Positions 1 to 5,643 of a DNA stretch of 5,754 bases are shown in pieces; the first letter of the stretch is position 1; each line of letters starts with the position of its first letter. Source of the stretch: Chloroflexota bacterium (GTDB lineage Bacteria; Chloroflexota; Anaerolineae; Anaerolineales; Villigracilaceae); assembly GCA_016875755.1 (NCBI GenBank), contig VGOX01000167.1, positions 1-5,754 of the forward strand. Reading direction: 5' to 3'. The notes under the pieces are model-generated. The model had not been told where the DNA came from. It saw only the letters and a list, made by a program, of their open reading frames with translations, and did no database searches. Made by a program: the position numbers and the translations under genes.

Positions 1-182
1 CCTGCAAAACGACGCAGCACCCGCCGCCGTGGTTTCTTTTTTCGTTTTTTCGGCGCGCTGGCTACGCTCCCGGCTGGTTTTCAGCCCAAGTTTTGGCTAT
101 TAATGAACGGCTTCTTGCAGAGGACTCTTGTATTGTATCCGAATTTTATAAGCCGCCCGCCCAGTGGGTTCACGAACATGCG
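1..182. other. Upstream intergenic stretch with no supported gene
   Basis: All three + frames stay open for 100 to 215 bases from the left edge, but none shows a start with a ribosome binding site or a recognisable domain, and the apparent proteins are F/R-rich low-complexity strings. The region has pyrimidine/T-rich runs at 32-51 and a small GC-rich hairpin at 72-86. It could hold the 3' end of an upstream gene cut by the window edge, but nothing in the sequence decides this. Confidence 0.5.
72..86 (+). terminator. Weak hairpin, possible terminator remnant
   Basis: GGCTG (72-76) pairs perfectly with CAGCC (82-86) around the loop GTTTT. A short T run (91-94) follows four bases later. The stem is only 5 bp and the T tract is poor, so a role as terminator of an upstream gene is a guess. 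Confidence 0.2.
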
Positions 183-191
183 TGCTATAAT
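183..191 (+). promoter_or_regulatory. Extended -10 promoter of dnaE
   Basis: TGC (183-185) directly followed by TATAAT (186-191) is a perfect sigma-70 -10 hexamer with a TGn extension. No good -35 hexamer sits at the usual 16-18 bp; the base run at 163-168 does not resemble TTGACA. Extended -10 promoters can work without a strong -35. Transcription would start near 198 and leave a leader of about 78 nt before the dnaE ATG. Confidence 0.65.
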
Positions 192-203
192 CTTTTTTAG
201 TTC

Positions 204-275
204 GGTAGTTATGTAGTTACATGGTTACATCGTCCACTATCGAAACTACCCAACTACCAAAACCATCCAACTACC
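204..275 (+). repeat. GGTAGTT/AACTACC inverted-repeat leader of dnaE
   Basis: The leader contains AACTACC three times (244-250, 252-258, 269-275), the last copy touching the dnaE start codon. Complementary copies lie upstream: GGTAGTT (204-210) and GTAGTT (213-218). ATGGTT (221-226) matches AACCAT (261-266). One fold pairs 204-210 with 252-258 and 213-218 with 244-249, separated by a symmetric 2x2 internal loop. An alternative fold pairs 204-210 with 269-275 and 221-226 with 261-266 and would hide the bases just before the ATG. There is no Shine-Dalgarno sequence here. The repeats are seen directly; a regulatory role is inferred. Confidence 0.6.
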
Positions 276-3200
276 ATGTCCTTCGCCCACCTTCACGTCC
301 ACACCGAATATTCCCTGCTCGACGGCTTCTCGAACATCAAGAAGCTGGTCAAACGCGTCAAAGAGATGAACATGGACTCGGTCGCGATTACCGACCACGG
401 CACGATGTTCGGCGTGATCGACTTTTACAAAGCCGCCAAGTCTGAGGGCGTAAAACCCATCATCGGGCTGGAAGCGTACATGGCGGCACGCGGCATGAAG
501 GACAAGGATTCCAAACTCGACCGCTCGTCCTTCCATTTGCTTCTACTCGCGGAAAACGATAAAGGCTACCAAAACCTGCTTAAGATCGCCTCCGCCGCGC
601 AACTGGAAGGCTTCTACTACTATCCCCGCATCGATCATGACTTTTTGGCTGCTCACTCTGAAGGGTTGATCTGTACTTCGGGATGCATGTCCGCGGAAAT
701 TCCCCGCGCGCTGTTGCAGGATAACCCCGAAGAAGCGCTCCGAAAATGGAACTGGTACTACGATGTCTTTGGTCCCGACCGCTTCTTTGTGGAATTGCAG
801 GAACACAACATCCCTGAAATTCTCGACCTGAACAAAAAACTACTCGAGCTTGGCGCGCGTTATTCCGCGAATTACATCGCGACCAATGACGTGCATTATG
901 TAAATCAGGAAGATGCGAAATTGCAGGACGTGCTGCTGGCGATCCAGACCAACTCGACTCTGGCAGATAAAGACCGCATGCGCATGACGGACGACTCGTA
1001 CTTCCTGCGTTCACCTGCAGAGATGAGCCGCCTGTTTGCGGAAGTGCCGTCGGCGTTATCGAATACGCTCCTGATCGCCGAGCGCTGCAATGTAGACCTC
1101 GGCTTCAAAGGCTATCATCTGCCCGACTTCCCCGTCCCTGATGGACACACGCCAGAAACCTACCTGCGCGCCCTGTGCGAGGCTGGAGCGAGGAAACGCT
1201 ATCAGGATGACGCTACCAGCACCAAGGTCCGCGAGAGACTCGATTACGAACTTAAAGTCGTCCACGAGATGGGATTCGACGCCTACTTCCTGATCGTGTG
1301 GGATCTATGCACCTTCGCCCGCGATCATGGGATCTGGTATAACGCGCGCGGTTCGGCGGCTGGTTCCATCATTGCGTACACGCTTGAGATCACGATGGTG
1401 GACCCGCTCGAACATGCGCTCATCTTTGAACGCTTCCTCAACCCCGGGCGCGTCTCAATGCCCGACATCGACCTGGACTTCCGCGACGACCGCCGCCATG
1501 AAATGCTCGAATATTGCGCGCGCAAATACGGCGACGATAAAGTGGCGCAGATCATCACCTTCGGCACGATGGGCACGAAAGCCGCCATCCGTGACGTGGC
1601 GCGTGTGATGGAAATTCCGCTGCCCGAAGTAGACCGCGTTGCCAAGCTGGTTCCATTCGTAGCAGGCGGCACGACCATGGCGGAAGCGCTTGAGATCAAA
1701 GAGTTCAAGCAAATTTACGACACCGACCCGAAGATGCGCGAAGTGATCGACATTGCCGCACGCATGGAAGGAACAGTGCGCAATGCAGGTACCCATGCGG
1801 CAGGTGTGGTGATCTCGGACAAGCCCATCCTCGAATATTTGCCGCTGCACCGCCCGACTTCCAATTCAGAAGATACACCCATCAAGTCCGTAACGCAGTT
1901 CGAAATGGGTATTCTCGATACGCTCGGCATGTTGAAAGTGGACTTCCTCGGTCTAATCACGTTGACGGTGATGGCGCGTGCCTGCGACTTGATCTTCAAA
2001 CGGCACGGCATCAAATTTGACCTGAGCAACATCCCCATCGACGACCCGAAAGCCTTTGAGTTGATGGGTGCAGGTCAGACCGCTGGCGTCTTCCAGGTGG
2101 AAGGCGGTGGCATGACGCGCTGGCTCGTACAGATGAAGCCGAAGAACCTCGATAACATCATCGCGATGGTGGCCTTGTACCGCCCGGGTCCGATGGCGTT
2201 CATTCCCGATTACATCTCGCGCATGCACGGCGAATCGGAGGTGCAATACCGTCACCCCGCGATGGAACCGATCTTCAAAGACACCTACGGCATTCCCGTC
2301 TATCAGGAACAACTGATGCGCGCCGCCGTGGAACTCGCGGGCTACACCCCCTCCGAATCGGATGAACTGCGCAAAGCCATCTCAAAAAAGAAAAAAAAAG
2401 ACATCGAAAAACACCGCGCCAAGTTCGTGAAAGGCGCTGTGGAAAAAGGCATGGAGCAAACCACCGCCGATGCCATCTATACCGACTGGGAAGAATTCGC
2501 GAGGTATGGATTTAATAAATCCCACGCCGCCGATTATGGCGTGATCGCCGTGCAAACTGCGTATCTCAAAGCGCACTATCCCGCTGAGTATATGACCGCG
2601 CTGCTATCCGCCTCAGCGAGCCAGACCGAAAAGATCGCCTTCTATGTAGCGGATGCGCGCACGATGGGCGTGCCCGTTTTGCAGCCCGATATCAATTCTT
2701 CGATGTGGGATTTTGACATTGAAGATGTCAGTGATAAGCCCAACATCCGCTTTGGATTGGGCGCGATCAAAAATGTCGGCGAGGGCGCGGTGAAACCCAT
2801 CATTGAAGAACGCCTTGCCAACGGAAAATTTAGCGACCTGAACGACTTCTCCCGCCGCGTAGACCTGCGCGCCGTCGGCAAACGCGCACTGGAAGGGCTC
2901 ATCAAAGTCGGCGCAATGGATTCGTTCGGCAACCGCGCCTCGCTGCTCGCCGCGCTCGACCGCATTGTCGCCATCTCCAGCAACCACTTCCGCGCCGCCG
3001 ATGCGGGACAAATGAGTCTCTTCGGCGCGGCAACGGGCATCATCGAAGAAATTCAACTACCCGAAGTCAAAGATGTGGACAAGCGCGAGATGCTTAACTG
3101 GGAGCGCGAACTCATCGGGCTTTACATCTCCGATCACCCGCTCAACGAATATCAAGCCACCCTTGCAAAGATCGTCAGTTATTTTTCGGGGCAGCTTTCC

Positions 3201-4244
3201 GAAGCGAATCACGAAGAGAAGGTCCGCATTGCTGGTCTGATCACGGGCGTGCGCCCCTACACCACCAAAACGGGCAAGCCGATGGGCTTCGTCCAACTTG
3301 AAGATATTCAAGGCACGGTCGAACTCGTGCTCTTCCCCAAAACCTGGGAGCAATCGCGCGAGAAGCTCACCGTCGGGCAGATCGTTATCGTCGAAGGCAA
3401 AGTGGATCAGGGCAGCACCCCGCCCAAGATTCTGGTGGATACGGTCAAGACCGAGATTCCCGTAACCATGCCAGCGGATGATCCCTTCATTACAGGCGAC
3501 GCGACTCCCAAGCCGCTGCTCGCCCGCACACAGGAGCAATCTCCCCGCCGCCCGCAGCCCCCTTCGGGGACGCGGCCCCCTACGGGGACGCAGCAGACTC
3601 CGCCCGAGCCTGCCACACCACCCAAACAGAATCCAACGCCGAAGCAGCGAGCGGACGAGGTCAAGCCGCAAGTTGCTGAAACACCATCTGCGTATGAAGC
3701 ACCTGTTGCAACATATGATGACTTGGGTGACGACATGCCCCCGCCGCCCGATAACTTCCCCGATGGCTGGGATGTGGAGTGGCAGCCTTCTTTCGATGAT
3801 GCCGCCATTGCATCCAAACCTGCGCCGAAGTTCAAAAAGGACGAACCCGTCACACCGCCACTGGTGACTCGCGCCGTCTCAGCGTTGACAAATGCCGACG
3901 CGGTAGACCCGATCGAAGACCGCAGCGAAGCGGTCCTTCCGTCGTTGTATATCCCGCTTGCCAAAGAGAACAAGGACAAGGATCATCCGCCCCAGCAGAT
4001 CACCATCATTCTGCGCTCGACGGGCGACAAGGAACGCGACAAACGCCGCATCAAGACGTTGTACGGCACGTTGATCTCGTACCACGGGCGCGACAAGTTT
4101 AGTTTTCAGATCTTCGAGAACGGCAAGGGACACCTGATCGATTTCCCCAACGACACCACGCGCATCTGCCCCGAACTGCTCGAACGGCTCAAGAAGCTGA
4201 TGGGCGAAGAAAGCTGGCGCGTGGAAGAAATTACGTTTCAGTAA
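276..4244 (+). CDS. dnaE: DNA polymerase III subunit alpha (DnaE1 type)
   Basis: Replicative C-family DNA polymerase that extends DNA at the fork within the cytoplasmic polymerase III holoenzyme. The N-terminal PHP domain (about 4-270) has HLHVH, LLDG and TDHG motifs and a complete candidate metal-ligand set: H7, H9, D16, H41, E66, H87, C137, D205, H207. The polymerase core (about 285-790) has ARGSAAGS (357-364), PDIDLDF with catalytic D399 and D401, and KVDFLGL with the third aspartate D556. ALYRPGPM and NKSHAADYG also match the family. Helix-hairpin-helix repeats lie near 826-846, a sliding-clamp motif QMSLF at 912-916, and an OB fold at about 983-1057. A proline-rich linker (about 1062-1215) leads to a conserved C-terminal domain. 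At 1322 residues it is longer than typical DnaE (about 1160), mainly because of the linker. ATG 276 fits the family N-terminus; no in-frame ATG, GTG or TTG lies between it and the upstream stop at 198-200. It has no Shine-Dalgarno sequence. Confidence 0.98.
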   Translation: MSFAHLHVHTEYSLLDGFSNIKKLVKRVKEMNMDSVAITDHGTMFGVIDFYKAAKSEGVKPIIGLEAYMAARGMKDKDSKLDRSSFHLLLLAENDKGYQNLLKIASAAQLEGFYYYPRIDHDFLAAHSEGLICTSGCMSAEIPRALLQDNPEEALRKWNWYYDVFGPDRFFVELQEHNIPEILDLNKKLLELGARYSANYIATNDVHYVNQEDAKLQDVLLAIQTNSTLADKDRMRMTDDSYFLRSPAEMSRLFAEVPSALSNTLLIAERCNVDLGFKGYHLPDFPVPDGHTPETYLRALCEAGARKRYQDDATSTKVRERLDYELKVVHEMGFDAYFLIVWDLCTFARDHGIWYNARGSAAGSIIAYTLEITMVDPLEHALIFERFLNPGRVSMPDIDLDFRDDRRHEMLEYCARKYGDDKVAQIITFGTMGTKAAIRDVARVMEIPLPEVDRVAKLVPFVAGGTTMAEALEIKEFKQIYDTDPKMREVIDIAARMEGTVRNAGTHAAGVVISDKPILEYLPLHRPTSNSEDTPIKSVTQFEMGILDTLGMLKVDFLGLITLTVMARACDLIFKRHGIKFDLSNIPIDDPKAFELMGAGQTAGVFQVEGGGMTRWLVQMKPKNLDNIIAMVALYRPGPMAFIPDYISRMHGESEVQYRHPAMEPIFKDTYGIPVYQEQLMRAAVELAGYTPSESDELRKAISKKKKKDIEKHRAKFVKGAVEKGMEQTTADAIYTDWEEFARYGFNKSHAADYGVIAVQTAYLKAHYPAEYMTALLSASASQTEKIAFYVADARTMGVPVLQPDINSSMWDFDIEDVSDKPNIRFGLGAIKNVGEGAVKPIIEERLANGKFSDLNDFSRRVDLRAVGKRALEGLIKVGAMDSFGNRASLLAALDRIVAISSNHFRAADAGQMSLFGAATGIIEEIQLPEVKDVDKREMLNWERELIGLYISDHPLNEYQATLAKIVSYFSGQLSEANHEEKVRIAGLITGVRPYTTKTGKPMGFVQLEDIQGTVELVLFPKTWEQSREKLTVGQIVIVEGKVDQGSTPPKILVDTVKTEIPVTMPADDPFITGDATPKPLLARTQEQSPRRPQPPSGTRPPTGTQQTPPEPATPPKQNPTPKQRADEVKPQVAETPSAYEAPVATYDDLGDDMPPPPDNFPDGWDVEWQPSFDDAAIASKPAPKFKKDEPVTPPLVTRAVSALTNADAVDPIEDRSEAVLPSLYIPLAKENKDKDHPPQQITIILRSTGDKERDKRRIKTLYGTLISYHGRDKFSFQIFENGKGHLIDFPNDTTRICPELLERLKKLMGEESWRVEEITFQ
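2382..2400 (+). other. A6-G-A9 homopolymeric tract inside dnaE
   Basis: An A6 run, one G and an A9 run (2391-2399) encode the five lysines K704-K708 in a conserved basic segment of the polymerase core. Runs of nine adenines are known sites of RNA polymerase slippage, as in Thermus dnaX. Loss of one A would reach a stop within about ten codons after the tract. The tract is also a likely place for sequencing error, but the frame as given is intact. Confidence 0.8.
3459..3920 (+). other. Segment encoding the disordered Pro-rich linker of DnaE
   Basis: Residues about 1062-1215 lie between the OB fold and the C-terminal domain. They are rich in P, T, Q, D, E and K, have no hydrophobic-core pattern, and include a PPPP run (1155-1158). 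The segment is probably a flexible tether. It accounts for most of the extra length over ordinary DnaE proteins and contains the tandem repeat at 3557-3592. Confidence 0.75.
3557..3592 (+). repeat. Two tandem 18-bp hairpin repeats within dnaE
   Basis: Two adjacent 18-bp units, 3557-3574 and 3575-3592, share the form GCCCCCTWCGGGGACGC and differ at two positions. Each forms a small GC-rich hairpin closed by a UNCG tetraloop (UUCG in the first, UACG in the second). In protein they read PPSGTR-PPTGTQ (1095-1106), so they preserve the frame. They sit in the linker, where insertion is tolerated. Confidence 0.85.
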
Positions 4245-4247
4245 CCC

Positions 4248-4280
4248 GTAGGGGCGACTCGCGAGTCGCCCCTACTTTTT
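4248..4280 (+). terminator. Perfect 28-bp palindrome with T tract after dnaE
   Basis: GTAGGGGCGACTCG (4248-4261) is followed at once by its exact reverse complement (4262-4275) and then TTTTT (4276-4280). In RNA this gives a very stable GC-rich stem (up to 12 bp with a CGCG loop) plus a U tract, so it probably acts as the intrinsic terminator of dnaE, three bases after the stop codon. Palindromes starting GTAGGGGCG recur in intergenic DNA of several bacterial groups from my memory, so it may also be a copy of a dispersed repeat. Confidence 0.8.
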
Positions 4281-4285
4281 ATTTC

Positions 4286-4291
4286 AGGAGG
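4286..4291 (+). promoter_or_regulatory. Orphan perfect Shine-Dalgarno AGGAGG
   Basis: AGGAGG lies 7 nt before ATG 4299 (good spacing) and 3 nt before ATG 4295 (too close). It is the strongest ribosome binding sequence in the window, yet it precedes only tiny reading frames and lies just downstream of the dnaE terminator. Confidence 0.45.
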
Positions 4292-4294
4292 AAT

Positions 4295-4381
4295 ATGGAT
4301 GTATATCAACTCGCGTGCCCCTACGGAAACCCTGTCAGCGCAGGGAATCGTGTGACCTTTGTGAAATACTTTTTGTCTTAG
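4295..4381 (+). pseudogene. 28-codon ORF, possible gene remnant
   Basis: This frame encodes a 28-residue peptide beginning MDVYQLACPYGNP. The QLA-xxx-GNP pattern and its underlying DNA (4307-4333) reappear in the same reading phase at 5662-5688, inside the open frame that starts at 5644. That suggests a decayed 5' end of a related sequence or a shared repeat. An overlapping frame from ATG 4299 to TGA 4355 (18 residues, MYINSRAPTETL...) is better spaced from the AGGAGG. No promoter is visible between the dnaE terminator and these starts. I do not recognise either peptide. A hairpin (CCCTG 4330-4334 with CAGGG 4341-4345) lies inside. Confidence 0.25.
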
Positions 4382-4388
4382 ATTGAGC

Positions 4389-4394
4389 TACAAT
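4389..4394 (+). promoter_or_regulatory. Promoter -10 of the oxidoreductase gene
   Basis: TACAAT, in the context GCTACAATC, resembles the dnaE context GCTATAATC. At 17 bp upstream the best -35 is ATACTT (4366-4371), which is weak. Transcription would begin near 4401, giving a leader of about 34 nt. The position after a terminator supports an independent transcription unit. Confidence 0.45.
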
Positions 4395-4422
4395 CCGATT
4401 AAATTTCGATCAAATTACTAAT

Positions 4423-4431
4423 GGAGAGAGG
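4423..4431 (+). promoter_or_regulatory. Ribosome binding site fixing the start at 4435
   Basis: GGAGAGAGG contains GGAG 8 nt before the ATG and GAGG closer in. It supports ATG 4435 as the start, in contrast to dnaE, which has no such site. Confidence 0.75.
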
Positions 4432-4434
4432 CAG

Positions 4435-5565
4435 ATGAAAACAAAAGTTTTAGTGTTGGGCGCAGGCTTTGGCGGGTTGGAGTTGATTTCGATCCTTTCG
4501 GATGAAATGGGGCAGGACCTGGACCTGACCTTGATCGATAAGAACGATTCTTTCTTCTTTGGTTTCTCGAAATTCGATGTGATGTTCGGGCGCAAGACGG
4601 CAGATGCGGTTCGTATTCACTATCGCAACATCGTCAAACCTGGGGTGACGTTTATGCAGGAGACGGTCACAGCCATCGACCCGGCAGCGAAACGCGTCAC
4701 CACAGATAAGGCGGTGTATGAAGCGGATGTACTGGTCATTGCCCTGGGTGCAGATTACGATATCAGTCACACGCCCGGGCTGGCAGAAGGCGGTAATGAG
4801 TTCTATTCATTCGCAGGCGTAGAAAAATTGCGCGAGGTATTACCAACTTTCCAAAAGGGACGGGTGCTCGTGGGCGTAACCTCAACCCCATTCAGGTGTC
4901 CGCCTGCACCGAGTGAGGCGGCGTTGTTGACCCATGATTATCTGCTGGAACGCGGTATCCGCTCGGAATGTGAGATCAGCCTGGTGATGCCGTTCGGGAT
5001 TCCAATCCCACCATCACCGGAGACGTCAAAAGCGCTGCTCCGAACTTTTTCAGAACGGGGTATTTCATTTGTCCCGAATCGACTCGTGCGCTCGTTGGAT
5101 GCATCCCGCCGGGTGGCGGTCCTTGATGATGGCAGTGAGATGCCGTATGACCTGTTCCTTGGAGTTCCAAAACACCGCGTACCGCAGGTCGTCGCAGATA
5201 GCGGGCTGACCGAGGACGGTTGGATTCCTGTGGATACAAAAACGCTCAAGACAAAATTCGAGAATGTGTATGCGGTTGGAGATGTGAACAGCGTCGGGAC
5301 GCCCAAGGCAGGTGTCTTCGCCGAAGGCGCTGCTCGCACCGTGGCGGCTCAGATCATAGCCCAGGCACACAGCACCGATCAGCCTGCGGGGTATCGCGGG
5401 GTGGGTTCTTGCTATATTGAGTTTGGCGCGCAACGTGTCGGGAAAGTGGAAGTGGAATTCCTCGCCGGTCCACCCACGGGGACGTATACTGAAGCCTCTG
5501 AGGATATGGTAAAGGATAAAGTCCTATTCGGCTCGACCCGCCGCAAAAAATGGTTTGGGTTGTAG
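4435..5565 (+). CDS. FAD-dependent oxidoreductase, SQR/FCSD-like
   Basis: Flavoprotein of the pyridine nucleotide-disulfide oxidoreductase superfamily, closest by eye to sulfide:quinone oxidoreductase and flavocytochrome c sulfide dehydrogenase. The N-terminal Rossmann motif GAGFGG (9-14) with acidic D35 at the end of strand 2 binds the ADP part of FAD. ALGADYD (103-109) fits the second dinucleotide-fold signature, and NVYAVGDV (277-284, D283) is the C-terminal FAD-binding motif. C155 in FRCPPAP and C326 in GSCYIEFG match the positions of the two redox cysteines of sulfide dehydrogenases. A third SQR cysteine near residue 128 is not seen. There is no signal peptide, so a cytoplasmic or membrane-face location is likely. 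The C-terminus (RRKKWFGL) is basic-aromatic, as in relatives that touch the membrane. At 376 residues it is somewhat shorter than classic SQR (about 430). Substrate is unproven; NADH:quinone or other persulfide chemistry is possible. Confidence 0.9.
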   Translation: MKTKVLVLGAGFGGLELISILSDEMGQDLDLTLIDKNDSFFFGFSKFDVMFGRKTADAVRIHYRNIVKPGVTFMQETVTAIDPAAKRVTTDKAVYEADVLVIALGADYDISHTPGLAEGGNEFYSFAGVEKLREVLPTFQKGRVLVGVTSTPFRCPPAPSEAALLTHDYLLERGIRSECEISLVMPFGIPIPPSPETSKALLRTFSERGISFVPNRLVRSLDASRRVAVLDDGSEMPYDLFLGVPKHRVPQVVADSGLTEDGWIPVDTKTLKTKFENVYAVGDVNSVGTPKAGVFAEGAARTVAAQIIAQAHSTDQPAGYRGVGSCYIEFGAQRVGKVEVEFLAGPPTGTYTEASEDMVKDKVLFGSTRRKKWFGL

Positions 5566-5585
5566 AGATCAAAAACACATAAGGC

Positions 5586-5623
5586 AAATCACCTTCTCTG
5601 GACAGAGAAGGTGATTTTTATTT
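5586..5623 (+). terminator. Intrinsic terminator after the oxidoreductase gene
   Basis: AAATCACCTTCTCT (5586-5599) pairs perfectly with its complement at 5604-5617 across a GGAC loop, followed by TTTTTATTT (5615-5623). It lies 20 bp after the stop codon. The A-rich left side means it could also work on the - strand. Confidence 0.92.
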
Positions 5624-5631
5624 GGAACCAG

Positions 5632-5637
5632 CACAAT
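5632..5637 (+). promoter_or_regulatory. Possible -10 for a leaderless start at 5644
   Basis: CACAAT ends 6 bases before ATG 5644, the spacing expected if transcription starts on the A of the ATG. There is no Shine-Dalgarno sequence before 5644 and no clear -35, so this is weak evidence. Confidence 0.25.
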
Positions 5638-5643
5638 AGCGGC

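Noticed and set aside
3..215. Open + frames from the left edge (to stops at 198-200 and 214-216) as the end of an upstream gene
   Set aside because: They have no recognisable domain, run through the dnaE promoter, and several frames are open at once, which fits chance.
221..445. ORF starting at ATG 221 that overlaps the dnaE start
   Set aside because: It runs mostly in another frame of dnaE, has no ribosome binding site, and its product is a low-complexity R/H/P-rich shadow.
3057..3671. 204-residue - strand ORF opposite the dnaE OB fold
   Set aside because: Shadow of a clearly coding + strand region containing OB-fold motifs; no independent support.
3407..3979. 190-residue - strand ORF opposite the dnaE linker
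   Set aside because: Its G/S-rich composition mirrors the Pro/Thr-rich linker codons on the + strand; no start signals or domains.
4421..4438. Five-codon upstream ORF overlapping the oxidoreductase start (ATGA)
   Set aside because: It lies across the ribosome binding site, has no binding site of its own and is too short to separate from chance.
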